Assembly (NCBI GenBank): GCA_045588915.1
Contig: JAZNFA010000009.1
Span: 1 to 64,000 of the forward strand
DNA: 64,000 bases
Source: RGIG8050 sp045588915
GTDB taxonomy: Bacteria > Bacillota > Clostridia > Christensenellales > UBA1242
Direction of reading: 5' to 3'
Shown piece after piece: positions 25,928 to 36,240 of the stretch. How positions within the stretch are numbered: position 1 is the first letter of the stretch; each line of letters starts with the position of its first letter. The notes beneath the pieces are model-generated. The model was not told the DNA's origin, did not search any database, and saw only the letters and a list, made by a program, of their open reading frames with translations. A program made the position numbers and the translations under genes.

Positions 25928-26953
25928 ATGAAAAAAGTTGTTTTAGATTGTTTAGGTGGTGATAACGGCTTGCCGGTAATGTTGGAAGGGGCAATCAATG
26001 CTTTACAACAAAATCCTGAATTGAATTTAGTTTTAGTTGGTGATGCTGAATTGATTAAGCCTCAAGTGGCTCGATTCGGTGACCGTGTGGAAATTATTGA
26101 TACTAAAGTGAATATTGCAATGGATGAACATCCAACGCAAGCGATTCGTACAAAAACAGACAGTAGTTTAGTGTTAGGTTTGGAACAATTAAAGCAACGT
26201 GAGGATTGTGGTGCGTTTGTGTCGGCTGGGTCAACGGGTGCTGTTTTAACAGGTGGGTTTATGAAAATTGGACGTATTGCAGGCGTAAGTCGTCCTGCGT
26301 TGTGTCCTACTTTACCAACAATGAAAGATGGTAATGAGTTTATGCTTTTGGATTGTGGTGCGAATATGGATTGTACAGCGATTCAATTAGTACAATTTGC
26401 TGTGATGGCGCACGAATACAAAAAAGCAATGGGTATTGTTAATCCGAAAATTGCCTTACTTAATGTGGGGGCTGAAAGTACCAAAGGAAATCTGATTGTA
26501 AAACAAGCATACGATATGTTATGTAAATTACGTGATGAAGGCTTAATCAATTTTGTTGGAAACATTGAAGGTGATCAAGTTTTCAATGGCGATGTTGATG
26601 TGGTGGTTGCTGATGGTTTCTGGGGTAATGTTCTGTTGAAAAGCATTGAAGGTACAGTGAAGTTTGTTTTTAAGTCAGTTAAGAATGTAATGACTAGCAG
26701 TTTGAGTGGTAAAATTGGTGGTTTGTTGGTTGGTGGTAAATTAAAGAAATTTAAAGCTGATAAAATGGATAAAACGAATGCAACAATCTTTTTAGGTCTG
26801 AAAAAGGCAGTCGTAAAAATGCACGGAAATGCTGACGCACGAAAAGTTACTTCGGCTTTACATTATGCAACAACTGTTGTTGATTTTGATTTGAATGCAA
26901 AGATTGAAGAAGCATTAACAAAAGTGGAGTCGTTACTAGGGAAAGATGACTAA
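25928..26953 (+). CDS. plsX: Phosphate acyltransferase PlsX
   Basis: 341 residues. It begins KKVVLDCLGGDNGLPVMLEG (usually DxxGGDxxP) and contains EHPTQAIRTKTDSSLVLGLE, GAFVSAGSTGAVLTGG, LLDCGANMDC and DGFWGNVLLK, all standard. It turns acyl-ACP into acyl-phosphate for phospholipid synthesis at the membrane. TATCAT lies six bases before ATG. It overlaps queH by 8 bases and is not accompanied by fapR or fab genes. Confidence 0.95.
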   Translation: MKKVVLDCLGGDNGLPVMLEGAINALQQNPELNLVLVGDAELIKPQVARFGDRVEIIDTKVNIAMDEHPTQAIRTKTDSSLVLGLEQLKQREDCGAFVSAGSTGAVLTGGFMKIGRIAGVSRPALCPTLPTMKDGNEFMLLDCGANMDCTAIQLVQFAVMAHEYKKAMGIVNPKIALLNVGAESTKGNLIVKQAYDMLCKLRDEGLINFVGNIEGDQVFNGDVDVVVADGFWGNVLLKSIEGTVKFVFKSVKNVMTSSLSGKIGGLLVGGKLKKFKADKMDKTNATIFLGLKKAVVKMHGNADARKVTSALHYATTVVDFDLNAKIEEALTKVESLLGKDD

Positions 26954-27416
26954 GCCACGCTTATTATTAGCTGTTTGTTGTGGGCCGTGTGCGACGGTTG
27001 CTGTAGAAAGGTTATCTGTTGATTATGATGTTACCTGTTTATTTTGGGGTGATAATTTAGACAGTTTAGATGAATTTAATCGTCGTTTGGAAGCTTTGTA
27101 TAAATTGACCGATAAGGTAATTGTACATCCATATAATCATCAGAATTGGGAAGTGCAAAACTGTGTACGCTGTGTGACTTTGCGTCTGCAAAATGCTTTT
27201 GAGTATGTTGAGAAGTTAGGCTTTGATTACTTTGCAACATCATTGACAACCAGCCCACATAAGGATGCTGTGATGATAAATCAAGTAGGTGCAAGTATTA
27301 GTGATAAATATGTACCTAGCGATTTTAAGAAGAAAGACGGCTTTAAGCGCAGTGTTGAATTATCGAAACAACTAAAAATGTATCGACAAAATTATTGTGG
27401 ATGTGTTAAACCATAA
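26946..27416 (+). CDS. queH: Epoxyqueuosine reductase QueH
   Basis: 156 residues. Cys-rich motifs CCGPC (11-15), NCVRCVTLRLQNAF and the final NYCGCVKP are the QueH (formerly DUF208) metal ligands, and YFATSLTTSPHKD is the conserved central block. It reduces epoxyqueuosine to queuosine in tRNA. It is shorter than many members (about 180-230). Coupled to plsX by overlap and to the next gene by one base. Confidence 0.92.
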   Translation: MTKPRLLLAVCCGPCATVAVERLSVDYDVTCLFWGDNLDSLDEFNRRLEALYKLTDKVIVHPYNHQNWEVQNCVRCVTLRLQNAFEYVEKLGFDYFATSLTTSPHKDAVMINQVGASISDKYVPSDFKKKDGFKRSVELSKQLKMYRQNYCGCVKP

Positions 27417-27417
27417 T

Positions 27418-28254
27418 ATGAACTTACAAGCTGGGATTTGCCCAAAGTGTCATGAATATTTATTGATGAAACAAAACACGCCATTTTTAGTTTGTCCTAA
27501 ATGTGGTGAAACTATTTCAGCACAAACAGCTAATGCGTTTGTTGAGCGTCGTTGTGCTGATGCTAACCAGGTTAATGCAGTTATTGCTGAGTGTGTTGCT
27601 TTGGAAATTAAATATGGTCCAGAGTTACCATTTATGTTGTTATCAAAAGTAGTTTCAAATTTTCCACATTTAGAGAGTCCAGCTTATTTGTTGGTTAAAT
27701 TGTCAGGGTATGAGGCAGGTTTAGTTTATGATTATTTGAAAACTTTTGCTGGAACAAAAAGTGAACCGGGTAATGTGTCGTGGGCAGAAAGTTTTTTAGA
27801 TAATTGTTTAAATTTTCAGACAATTGAATTTGCTGATTTATTTCGTGGTTATGTACGGAATAAAGTTCGTCCTGAAAAGCAACAACATTATTTAGATAAG
27901 ATTGACAGCCTTGTGAAAGAATACACAACAAAGTCTTCAAGTCCTAATTCAACAAAATGGTTGATTACTTTGTATGTGATTTCAAGTATTGTGAATGTTG
28001 CTTTATTACCAGTAATGATGCTTTTATCAGGCTGGATGTCACAATATTTTTCATTTTATTTTTTAGTGAATACTTTAATATCTTTAGCTGTTGTGTCGGT
28101 GGAAATTTTGTTGATGGTTATTCATCATAAGATTTATGGTAACCGTTTAAATATCTCTTCGGTCGAGCGACTTTGGATGGTTATCTTTATGTCGACAATG
28201 GTCTTTGCTGTGGGGGCTGTGGTGATGGGAAGTATTTGGAAGATAACATTATGA
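27418..28254 (+). CDS. Zinc-ribbon membrane protein, unrecognised
   Basis: About 278 residues. The N terminus has a two-knuckle zinc ribbon (CPKCHEYLLMKQNTPFLVCP, then KCGE). A helical middle domain (about 50-175) and three membrane helices in the last 100 residues follow. It starts at ATG 27418, one base after the queH stop. Family and function unknown. Similar zinc-ribbon plus membrane layouts occur widely as regulatory or structural proteins in Clostridia. Confidence 0.6.
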   Translation: MNLQAGICPKCHEYLLMKQNTPFLVCPKCGETISAQTANAFVERRCADANQVNAVIAECVALEIKYGPELPFMLLSKVVSNFPHLESPAYLLVKLSGYEAGLVYDYLKTFAGTKSEPGNVSWAESFLDNCLNFQTIEFADLFRGYVRNKVRPEKQQHYLDKIDSLVKEYTTKSSSPNSTKWLITLYVISSIVNVALLPVMMLLSGWMSQYFSFYFLVNTLISLAVVSVEILLMVIHHKIYGNRLNISSVERLWMVIFMSTMVFAVGAVVMGSIWKITL

Positions 28255-29090
28255 AAACGCAAACTTTTACTGTTAAACAAAGAACAAATGTCAGTTCATT
28301 ATTAAAGTCTAATTTGTTGGGTGCTGGTTATGTTTTTGTGCAACAAATTTTAAAACGTAAGGATGTAAAAGTTAATGGGGTGCGTGTTAGTCGTGATGTG
28401 CCTTTGGCAGTTGGCGATGTGGTACAAATCTATTATGCTGATAATGCTTTGAAAAGTTGGCAACCTTATCGTATTGTTTGGGAAGACCATAATGTTGCTG
28501 TTGTGTTTAAATCACAAGGAATTGAAACCAGCAGTGAAACTGGCGAAAATACATTGGAACGTTTATTAGGGTACATTGCTGTGCATCGTTTGGATGTCAA
28601 TACTGAAGGCTTGGTTATTTTTGCGAAAAACGCTGAATCGGAAGAGGCTTTGTTGGAGGCCTTTGCGAATGGGCAGGTAAACAAAACTTATTTGGCTTTG
28701 TGCTTTGGTCACTTGAAAAAATCACCAGTCACTTTAACAGGTTATTTAACCAAAGACAAAGATACAGGAACGGTGATGATTGAAAAAGAAAAAAATCCAG
28801 GTGCAGTTTCAGTTAAAACTGTGGTTGAATTTGTACGCCCAAAAGGTGAATTTTCTTTATTAAAAGTTCGGCCGTTGACTGGGCGTACACACCAGATTCG
28901 TGCTCACTTGGCAAGTATTGGACTTTATATTGTTGGCGATGGTAAATATGGAAAAGCTGAACTGAATCGCCTTTATCATCAAAATAAACAATGTTTATGT
29001 GCAACTGAGATAGAGTTTGCGTTTGCACCACAGTCTTTGCTATACTATCTCAATGGACGAAAATTTACCGCAGAACCAACCTTCATCTGA
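28251..29090 (+). CDS. RluD-type pseudouridine synthase
   Basis: 279 residues from ATG 28251, which overlaps the previous stop (ATGA). An S4-like N-terminal part (SSLLKSNLLGAGYVFVQQIL, DVKVNGVRV) precedes the catalytic motif AVHRLDVNTEGLVIFAKN with the Asp nucleophile, and LTGRTHQIRAHLASIG. It isomerises uridine in rRNA or tRNA. The target cannot be fixed from sequence. The dnaE promoter lies inside its 3' end. Confidence 0.9.
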   Translation: MKTQTFTVKQRTNVSSLLKSNLLGAGYVFVQQILKRKDVKVNGVRVSRDVPLAVGDVVQIYYADNALKSWQPYRIVWEDHNVAVVFKSQGIETSSETGENTLERLLGYIAVHRLDVNTEGLVIFAKNAESEEALLEAFANGQVNKTYLALCFGHLKKSPVTLTGYLTKDKDTGTVMIEKEKNPGAVSVKTVVEFVRPKGEFSLLKVRPLTGRTHQIRAHLASIGLYIVGDGKYGKAELNRLYHQNKQCLCATEIEFAFAPQSLLYYLNGRKFTAEPTFI

Positions 29091-32000
29091 TAATCCACAA
29101 TTTGTGCATTTGCACGTACATACAGAGTACAGCTTGTTGGATGGGGCTGCACGTATTTCAAAGTTAGTCAAAATTGCCAAGGAACAAGGTGCTGGCGCTT
29201 GTGCGATTACCGACCATGGTAATATGTATGGTGCATATAAGTTTTACCAAGCCTGTAAACAAAAAGACGTAAATATTAAGCCAATTATTGGTTGCGAAAT
29301 TTATATTGTTGATGATATGAATGCTCGTGAACCTGGCGAACACCGTGGGCATATGGTTTTGCTCTGTAAAAATAATCAGGGTTATGTGAATCTATGCAAA
29401 ATCAATACAGCAGCGTGGACCCGTGGGTTTTATTATAAACCACGTATTGACTATAAGTTTTTGGCTGAACACTGTGAAGGTTTGATTTGTTTGTCGGCGT
29501 GTTTGGCAGGTCACATTCCACATTATTTAATGTTAGACCAGTATGATGAAGCAAAAAAATACGCTGTACGTTTACAAGAAATGTTTGGCGAAGATTTTTA
29601 TTTAGAAGTTCAAGACCACGGTATTGCAATGCAAAAGAAGGTCAATGCTGGTATTGTTAAATTGGCACAAGATTTAAATCTTGAAATTGTAGCAACGAAT
29701 GATATTCACTATTTATATCACGAAGATGCTGAAATGCAGGATGCCTTAATTTGTATTGCAACACAGAGTAAAGTGAATGATGTTGACCGTATGCGTTTTG
29801 ATACTGACCAGTTTTATTATAAATCTGGCGCTGAAATGGCAGCGTTGTTTCCCGATTTACCACGTGCAATTAGTAATACGGTTGTCATTGCTGAGAAATG
29901 TAACTGTGACCCTTTTGCACGTGCTGACTTGATTCCGGCGTTTACGTCACCGACGAATGAAGATAATTTAACTTACTTTAAACGTAAGGCCGAAGAGGGT
30001 TTAAAACGGCTCTATGGTGAAATTACACCGGAAATTCAAGAACGTTATGAAAAAGAATTGCACGTTGTTTCCAGTCAGGGATTTATTGATTATTATCTGA
30101 TTGTTGCTGACTTTATGCGCTTTGCTCGTGAGAATGATATTCCAATTGGACCAGGACGTGGTTCTGGTGCCGGTTCGATTTTAGCCTATGCTTTGGGCAT
30201 TACAAAGTTAGACCCTTTAAAATATAATCTACTTTTTGAGCGTTTCCTGAATTTAGAGCGTCGAAGTATGCCGGACTTTGATTTGGACTTTTGTTGTAAA
30301 CGTCGTGGTGAAGTTATCGAATACGTGATTGATAAGTATCATCGTGATAATGTGTGTCAGATTGTAACTTTTGGTACAATGGCGGCCAAAGCGGCGATTA
30401 AGGACATCGCGCGTGTGTTTGATTTACCTTTTGCTGAAGTGGCAAAGATTACGAAACCGATTGAAATTAACCAACGTCAAAAGCCACCATTTTTGGAATA
30501 TATTTTTGGTTTAAAAGATTTATCAAAAATTACTGATCCGGAAAAGTTAGCGAAAGAAAAAGCAAAGTTTGATGATTTGTATAAGCCAGAGTTAGCGGCA
30601 ATGTATCGTGATGATGCAATGGTAAAGAAAATCGTCGATATGGCGATTAAGGTGGAAGGTTTCCCTCGCAATTGCAGTGTGCATGCGGCTGGTGTGGTAA
30701 TCTGTAAACGTGTCGTAGGTGATGCGTGTCCGTTGGCAAAAAATGGGGGGATTGTTACAACCCAATATGATAAGAATGAAGTTGAAGAATTAGGTTTCTT
30801 AAAAATGGACTTCTTAGGGTTGATTACTACTACCGATATTGATGGTGCTATCAAAGCTGTTAAAGCACAGTTAGGTAAAACAATTGATTTTTACCATATG
30901 GATTACGATGATCCGAATGTTTATAAAATGATTAGTGCAGGTGAGACTGACGCCGTGTTCCAACTTGAAAGTGGTGGAATGAAAAAGTTTATGAAGGAGT
31001 TGAAGCCTGACTGTATTGAGGACCTGATTGCAGGTGTGTCTTTGTATCGTCCTGGTCCGATGGATATGATTCCTACTTATTGTCGTAATAAACACCATCC
31101 GGAATTAACGGTTTATGAACATCCTCTATTAAAAGATATTTTGAAAGAAACCTACGGGCAAATTGTTTACCAAGAACAGGTTATGCAGATTTTCCAGGTA
31201 CTTGGTGGTTATTCGTTAGGACAAGCTGATATTGTGCGTCGTGCAATGGGTAAAAAGAAAGTTGCCGAAATGGAAAAACAAAAAAAGATTTTCTTGTATG
31301 GTGATGAAAGTTTAAACATTAAAGGTGCTGTAAACAATGGGGTTGCACCAGATGTTGCAGCAAGTATTTTTGCGAAAATGGAAAAGTTTGCTGGTTATGC
31401 TTTCAACAAATCGCACGCAGCTTGTTACGCTTTTTTAGCTTATCAGACAGCTTATTTACGTTATTATTATTACTCGTTCTTTATGGCTTCAATGATTAAC
31501 AATCGTATTAACAAATGGGACGATATGACGCATTATATTGCTGAAGTTCGTGTTAAAGGTAAGGTGGTTTTGCCACCTGACATCAACAAGAGTGCTTCTT
31601 TGTTTACGGTTGAATCAGATAATGAATCCATTCGTTTTGGTTTGTCGGCAATTAAAAACGTGGGTGAAGGTATGGTTGCTTCAATTATTGAAGAACGTGA
31701 AAAAAATGGCAACTTTACTTCTTTTATGGATTTCTGTAAACGTGTTCCAATCGAAGTTTTAAATAAACGTTGTTTGGAAAGTTTGATTTTAGCAGGGTGT
31801 TTTGATGGTTTAGGTGCTTATCGTAGTCAATTGATGAGTATTTATCCAACTGTTGTGAAGACAGTTGCTAATGATAAGAAAGCGGCAGAATCTGGTCAAA
31901 TTTCGCTTTTTGGTGGTGTGGCTGAAACGAATGATGTTGAAGTTACATTACCGAACATAAAAGAGTACGATAACTTCACAAAGTTACGATTTGAAAAAGA

Positions 32001-32679
32001 ATATGTTGGTATGTATTTAAGTGGACATCCATTGGAAGAATATTTGAGTTCCTTCAATCAGTTTACTTTTAATACAAGTAAACTACCTAAAGATAAAGAT
32101 GCCGATGAGGAAGTTAAAACAGAAGAGGTTGATGATGCTGATGAAAGTTCGCAATTAGATGAACCGGAATTTGAAGAGGGCAGTAATGTAACGATGGGTG
32201 CTTTGATTACAGGCATAAAAAAAGTTTATACCAAAGCAAAACACGAAGAAATGGCGATATTAAGCGTGGAAGATTTGTTGGGAACTTGTGATGTGATGAT
32301 GTTTCCCAAAAATTGGGCTCGCGTAAAAAATATAGTTACTGAAGAAAGTGTTGTTAAAATTAGTGGTAAAATTTCGATACGTGATGGACAAAGTCCAATT
32401 GTGATTGCTGATTCTTTGGAATTATTAAATCGTACAGCACCGATGGAAGTTCCAGTTGAAAAACAACAAAAGTTGTATTTGCGTTTTAACTTGCAAGACC
32501 CAGTTGTTAAAACAGATTGTTTCAATGTCCTGACTTCTTACAGCGGCGATATTCCAGTTGTGATTAAGGATACGGCAACCGGCAATGCTTTTGCACCGGA
32601 AATTAAAGTAAGAGAATGTAAGGCTATTTTATATGAGCTACATCAAATTTTAGGTGAAGAAAACGTTAAGTTACAGTAG
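29053..32679 (+). CDS. dnaE: DNA polymerase III alpha subunit (DnaE type)
   Basis: About 1208 residues. The PHP domain begins HLHVHTEYSLLDGAARI. Polymerase residues include GPGRGSGAGSILAYALGITK and PDFDLDFCCKRRGEVIEYV with catalytic Asp, then CSVHAAGVVI, FNKSHAACYAFLAYQTAYL, a helix-hairpin-helix zone and a C-terminal OB domain (about 1065-1160). It is one of the two replicative polymerases usual in Bacillota. I start it at ATG 29053: TATACT (29041-29046) lies exactly six bases before, inside the preceding gene. Confidence 0.95.
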   Translation: MDENLPQNQPSSDNPQFVHLHVHTEYSLLDGAARISKLVKIAKEQGAGACAITDHGNMYGAYKFYQACKQKDVNIKPIIGCEIYIVDDMNAREPGEHRGHMVLLCKNNQGYVNLCKINTAAWTRGFYYKPRIDYKFLAEHCEGLICLSACLAGHIPHYLMLDQYDEAKKYAVRLQEMFGEDFYLEVQDHGIAMQKKVNAGIVKLAQDLNLEIVATNDIHYLYHEDAEMQDALICIATQSKVNDVDRMRFDTDQFYYKSGAEMAALFPDLPRAISNTVVIAEKCNCDPFARADLIPAFTSPTNEDNLTYFKRKAEEGLKRLYGEITPEIQERYEKELHVVSSQGFIDYYLIVADFMRFARENDIPIGPGRGSGAGSILAYALGITKLDPLKYNLLFERFLNLERRSMPDFDLDFCCKRRGEVIEYVIDKYHRDNVCQIVTFGTMAAKAAIKDIARVFDLPFAEVAKITKPIEINQRQKPPFLEYIFGLKDLSKITDPEKLAKEKAKFDDLYKPELAAMYRDDAMVKKIVDMAIKVEGFPRNCSVHAAGVVICKRVVGDACPLAKNGGIVTTQYDKNEVEELGFLKMDFLGLITTTDIDGAIKAVKAQLGKTIDFYHMDYDDPNVYKMISAGETDAVFQLESGGMKKFMKELKPDCIEDLIAGVSLYRPGPMDMIPTYCRNKHHPELTVYEHPLLKDILKETYGQIVYQEQVMQIFQVLGGYSLGQADIVRRAMGKKKVAEMEKQKKIFLYGDESLNIKGAVNNGVAPDVAASIFAKMEKFAGYAFNKSHAACYAFLAYQTAYLRYYYYSFFMASMINNRINKWDDMTHYIAEVRVKGKVVLPPDINKSASLFTVESDNESIRFGLSAIKNVGEGMVASIIEEREKNGNFTSFMDFCKRVPIEVLNKRCLESLILAGCFDGLGAYRSQLMSIYPTVVKTVANDKKAAESGQISLFGGVAETNDVEVTLPNIKEYDNFTKLRFEKEYVGMYLSGHPLEEYLSSFNQFTFNTSKLPKDKDADEEVKTEEVDDADESSQLDEPEFEEGSNVTMGALITGIKKVYTKAKHEEMAILSVEDLLGTCDVMMFPKNWARVKNIVTEESVVKISGKISIRDGQSPIVIADSLELLNRTAPMEVPVEKQQKLYLRFNLQDPVVKTDCFNVLTSYSGDIPVVIKDTATGNAFAPEIKVRECKAILYELHQILGEENVKLQ

Positions 32680-32736
32680 TGAGTATTTTGCATTGAGTTG
32701 TTGCAGTTTTGCTTTTTTTGTGTTATGCTTGTCCCT

Positions 32737-34569
32737 ATGATACAGAAGAATGAAAAGATTCGTAACGTAGCAATTATTGCGCACGTTGACCACGGTAAAA
32801 CAAGTTTAGTGAATGAATTATTAAAACAAGGTGGAGCTTTTAGTGATCACCAAGTTGTGGCTGATCGTGTAATGGACAGCAATGCTTTGGAACGTGAACG
32901 TGGTATTACGATATTAGCGAAGAACTGTGCCGTACGTTATAAAGGAGTAAAAATCAATATTATTGACACTCCCGGGCACGCTGACTTTGGTGGTGAAGTT
33001 GAACGTTCATTAAAAATGGTTGATGGCGTATTGTTGGTTGTTGATGCTTACGAAGGACCAATGCCACAAACACGTTTTGTATTGGAAAAGGCTTTGGAAC
33101 TTGGTCACAAAGTAATTATCGTTATCAATAAAATTGACCGTCCAGATGCTCGTATTAAAGAAGTTGAAGACGAAGTTTTGGGCTTGTTGATGGATTTGGA
33201 TGCAAGTTCGGAACAGTTAGACAGTCCTTTTGTTTATGCCAGTGCGCGTAATGGTATTGCTGGTTTAACGGTGGAAAGTGCGACAACAGATATGCAACCA
33301 CTTTTGGATAAAATCGTGGAATACTTACCAGCTCCGGAATATGAAGATTCAAATGATTTCCAAATGTTGGTTTCGGCAACTCAATACAGTGAATATGTTG
33401 GCAAGATGGCAGTTGGTAAAGTTACCAATGGGCAAATGGTTGTTAATGCAAGTGCTGTACGTGTTAACTATTACAACTCTGCCATTAAAACAACTTTTAA
33501 AGTGACACAAATTTGTGAATTTATGGCAATGAAAAAATTGCCAATTGATAAGACCGAAGGTGGCGATATTGTTTGTATTTCGGGTTGTGCTGATGTTGGA
33601 ATTGGTGATACCGTTTGTAGTACAGCAAATCCACAAGCTTTGCCATTTACCAAGATTAGTGAACCAAGCGTAGAAATGACATTTATGGTTAATGACAGTC
33701 CATTAGCTGGTAAAGAAGGTAAATTTGTGACCAGTCGTCATTTGCGTGAACGTTTATACAAGGAAGCTGATAAAGATTTGAGTTTGAAAGTTGCTGATAC
33801 TGACTCAACCGAAGCATTTAAGGTGAGTGGACGTGGGGAAATGCATTTATCAATTTTGATTGAAAATATGCGTCGTGAAGGTTATGAATTTGCTGTAAGT
33901 ATGCCGAAAGTTTTGTACAAACGTGATGAAAACGGTAAATTGATGGAACCGATTGATAAAGCTTTTATTGATGTTCCTGAAGAAAGTATGGGACCTGTTA
34001 TGGAAAAAATGGGGGCACGTCGTGGTGAATTGTTGGGTATGACACCACACGGTAGTCGTTTGAAATTAGAATTCTTAATTCCAGCTCGTGGTTTATTTGG
34101 TTATAAAAGTGAATTGTTAACTGATACCAAAGGTGAAGGTGTTTTGAATACCATTAGTAACGGTTATGATTATTACAAAGGCGATATTGCAACTCGCCAA
34201 TCGGGAAGCTTGATTGCATTTGAGGATGGCGAAAGTAATGCTTATGGTTTGTATAACGCACAAAACCGTGGTTCATTATTTATCGGTGCTGGAATTACCG
34301 TTTATGGTGGTATGGTCGTTGGTTCAAATCCTGCTGGCGATGATATTACAGTTAATGTTTGTAAGAAGAAAGAATTAACAAATATGCGTTCTAAGAGTAG
34401 TGATGAAGCGTTACGTTTAACTCCACCAATTCAATTTACCCTTGAAGAAGCGTTGGAATTTATCAACGATGATGAGTTATTAGAAGTTACTCCGGCAAAT
34501 CTACGTATTCGTAAAATTGAATTAGACCACGGTAAACGTTTACGTGCACGTGGTAAAGCAGTGAAATAA
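32737..34569 (+). CDS. typA: Translational GTPase TypA/BipA
   Basis: 610 residues. G1 AHVDHGKTSL (about 14-23), RERGITILAKNCAV, DTPGHADFGGEVERSLKMVD, and NKIDRP are followed by GRGEMHLSILIENMRREGYE and the TypA C-terminal domain. It acts in ribosome assembly and stress. The start ATG 32737 follows TATGCT by seven bases, itself 17 bases after TTGCAG, so a leaderless mRNA is predicted. The open region upstream is not family sequence. Confidence 0.95.
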   Translation: MIQKNEKIRNVAIIAHVDHGKTSLVNELLKQGGAFSDHQVVADRVMDSNALERERGITILAKNCAVRYKGVKINIIDTPGHADFGGEVERSLKMVDGVLLVVDAYEGPMPQTRFVLEKALELGHKVIIVINKIDRPDARIKEVEDEVLGLLMDLDASSEQLDSPFVYASARNGIAGLTVESATTDMQPLLDKIVEYLPAPEYEDSNDFQMLVSATQYSEYVGKMAVGKVTNGQMVVNASAVRVNYYNSAIKTTFKVTQICEFMAMKKLPIDKTEGGDIVCISGCADVGIGDTVCSTANPQALPFTKISEPSVEMTFMVNDSPLAGKEGKFVTSRHLRERLYKEADKDLSLKVADTDSTEAFKVSGRGEMHLSILIENMRREGYEFAVSMPKVLYKRDENGKLMEPIDKAFIDVPEESMGPVMEKMGARRGELLGMTPHGSRLKLEFLIPARGLFGYKSELLTDTKGEGVLNTISNGYDYYKGDIATRQSGSLIAFEDGESNAYGLYNAQNRGSLFIGAGITVYGGMVVGSNPAGDDITVNVCKKKELTNMRSKSSDEALRLTPPIQFTLEEALEFINDDELLEVTPANLRIRKIELDHGKRLRARGKAVK

Positions 34570-34600
34570 TTAAAAGATGATTTTTCGCACATATTAAGTT

Positions 34601-35959
34601 GTGGCGAAAAAGGGTCTGGTTAAAGGTGCTTTGATTCTCAGCTCAGCAGGTGTGATTTGTCACTTGCTGGGCGTTTTATTTAGAATACCTTTGTCCAATA
34701 TCGTAGGCAATTATGGTATCGGTTTATATCAATTGGTTTTTCCTTTGTATGCCTTGTTGTTAATCGTTTCTTCGGCAGGGATTCCGGTGGCTTTGTCCAA
34801 AATGATTGCGCGCGTTCGTGATGACCGGCGACAAACAAAACAGGTTTTTGTGAATGCCTTAGTCGTTTTGTTTGTGATTGGTTTAGCCATCACATTGGTT
34901 TTTTTAGCTTTAGCACGACCAATTGCTGGATGGCAGGGTAAACCAGAGATTTGGCCATTGTATCTTGCAATTGCGCCAGCTGTATGGTTCGTGTGTGTGA
35001 TTTCGGCTTATCGTGGTTATTTTCAAGGTTTAAATAATATGGTGCCGACGGCTGTTTCACAAATCGTGGAACAGGTTGTTAAAGTGGGTGTTGGTTTAGC
35101 TTTGGCTTTTTGGTTGATTCGCTACAGTATTTTGTGGGCTGTGTTTGGTGCAATCTTGGCTGTGGCAATTTCAGAGTTGGTGGCTGTGATTATGTTGGTA
35201 ATTGTTTATGTTGTGCAAGTGCGACAACAAAAACAAGAGACAGTAACTCAAAACGAAAAATTGGGATTTTGGTCGTTATTATCGTGGCAAGTTGTGCGAC
35301 GTATTTTTGCGATTTCTGCACCCATTATGGTGATGTCATTGGCATTTCCATTGGTCCAATTGTTTGATAGTTTTTATGTGGTTAATGCCTTAAAAAGTAA
35401 TGGAGTTGCACAAGCAACCGAACTGTATGGGATTGCCACAGGGTCGGTGCATACGTTAATCAACGTACCGAGTGTGGTTGGTGTGGCAATTGCGACGGTA
35501 ATGTTGCCGATGGTTTCACGTGCTTTTAAGCAGGGTGACTTCAAAACAATGCGTCAAAAAAGTTGGACGGCATTAGGTGTTTTTTGTTTGTTTGGTTTGG
35601 CTGCAGCTTTGGGGTTATTTTTATTGCCGAAGTTGATTTTAACTTTATTATACGGTCGTGCTTTTAATGGAAGACCAGAAGAACTTTCAATTGGTATTTT
35701 ACTGCTGCGTATTGAAAGCTGGGCAATTATCTTGATTGGATTAACTCAGGTAACAGGGAGTATTTTACAGGGATGTGACCACGAAAAAGTGCCGATGTGG
35801 GCTTTAATCATTGGTGGAGTAGTAAAAATCGTTTTTGAATTATTAGCACTGAAACCGTTGGGAATTATGGCCGTTAGTATTGCGAATATCTTGTGTTATG
35901 CAGTAGCATTAATAATTAGTGGTAGTGTTTTGATTAAATTATTTCTGCAAGGGAAATAA
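34601..35959 (+). CDS. SpoVB-like polysaccharide flippase (MVF/MATE family)
   Basis: 452 residues, GTG start, about 14 hydrophobic helices. AKKGLVKGALILSSAGVICH and NIVGNYGIGLYQLVFPLYAL resemble the SpoVB branch of the oligosaccharidyl-lipid flippases. In spore formers these proteins move lipid-linked precursors for cortex or cell wall. The exact role (SpoVB or general MurJ-like) is open. CATATT lies five bases before the GTG. The HU-like gene follows after 7 bases. Confidence 0.8.
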   Translation: MAKKGLVKGALILSSAGVICHLLGVLFRIPLSNIVGNYGIGLYQLVFPLYALLLIVSSAGIPVALSKMIARVRDDRRQTKQVFVNALVVLFVIGLAITLVFLALARPIAGWQGKPEIWPLYLAIAPAVWFVCVISAYRGYFQGLNNMVPTAVSQIVEQVVKVGVGLALAFWLIRYSILWAVFGAILAVAISELVAVIMLVIVYVVQVRQQKQETVTQNEKLGFWSLLSWQVVRRIFAISAPIMVMSLAFPLVQLFDSFYVVNALKSNGVAQATELYGIATGSVHTLINVPSVVGVAIATVMLPMVSRAFKQGDFKTMRQKSWTALGVFCLFGLAAALGLFLLPKLILTLLYGRAFNGRPEELSIGILLLRIESWAIILIGLTQVTGSILQGCDHEKVPMWALIIGGVVKIVFELLALKPLGIMAVSIANILCYAVALIISGSVLIKLFLQGK

Positions 35960-35966
35960 CAAAACT

Positions 35967-36239
35967 ATGCGAAAAAGCGATTTAATTATGGAATTTAGTG
36001 CTGAATTCGGCACAACAAAAAAAGATGCCAAGAGTATGGTAACTTGGTTAGAAAATCAAATAGTTGATGGTGTGAAAAGTGGGGATGAAGTTGTCTTAGA
36101 TATTGGTAAGTTTCAAATAAAAAAAACACCTGCACGACAGGGGCGTAATCCACAAACCGGAGAAACAATAAAAATTAAAGCTAAAACTAAACCGGTTTTT
36201 AAGGCAAGTAAAAAATTTAAAGAATCACTAACTAAATAA
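35967..36239 (+). CDS. HU-family DNA-binding protein
   Basis: 90 residues. MRKSDLIMEFSAEFGTTKKD matches the HU start (KxDLI), the beta region is GDEVVLDIGKFQIKKTPARQ with GRNPQTGETIKIKAK, and FKASKKFKESL closes the arm. It should be a dimeric nucleoid protein that bends DNA. It follows the flippase by seven bases. The terminator of the opposing SRP RNA lies directly at its end and may serve both. Confidence 0.92.
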   Translation: MRKSDLIMEFSAEFGTTKKDAKSMVTWLENQIVDGVKSGDEVVLDIGKFQIKKTPARQGRNPQTGETIKIKAKTKPVFKASKKFKESLTK

Positions 36240-36240
36240 A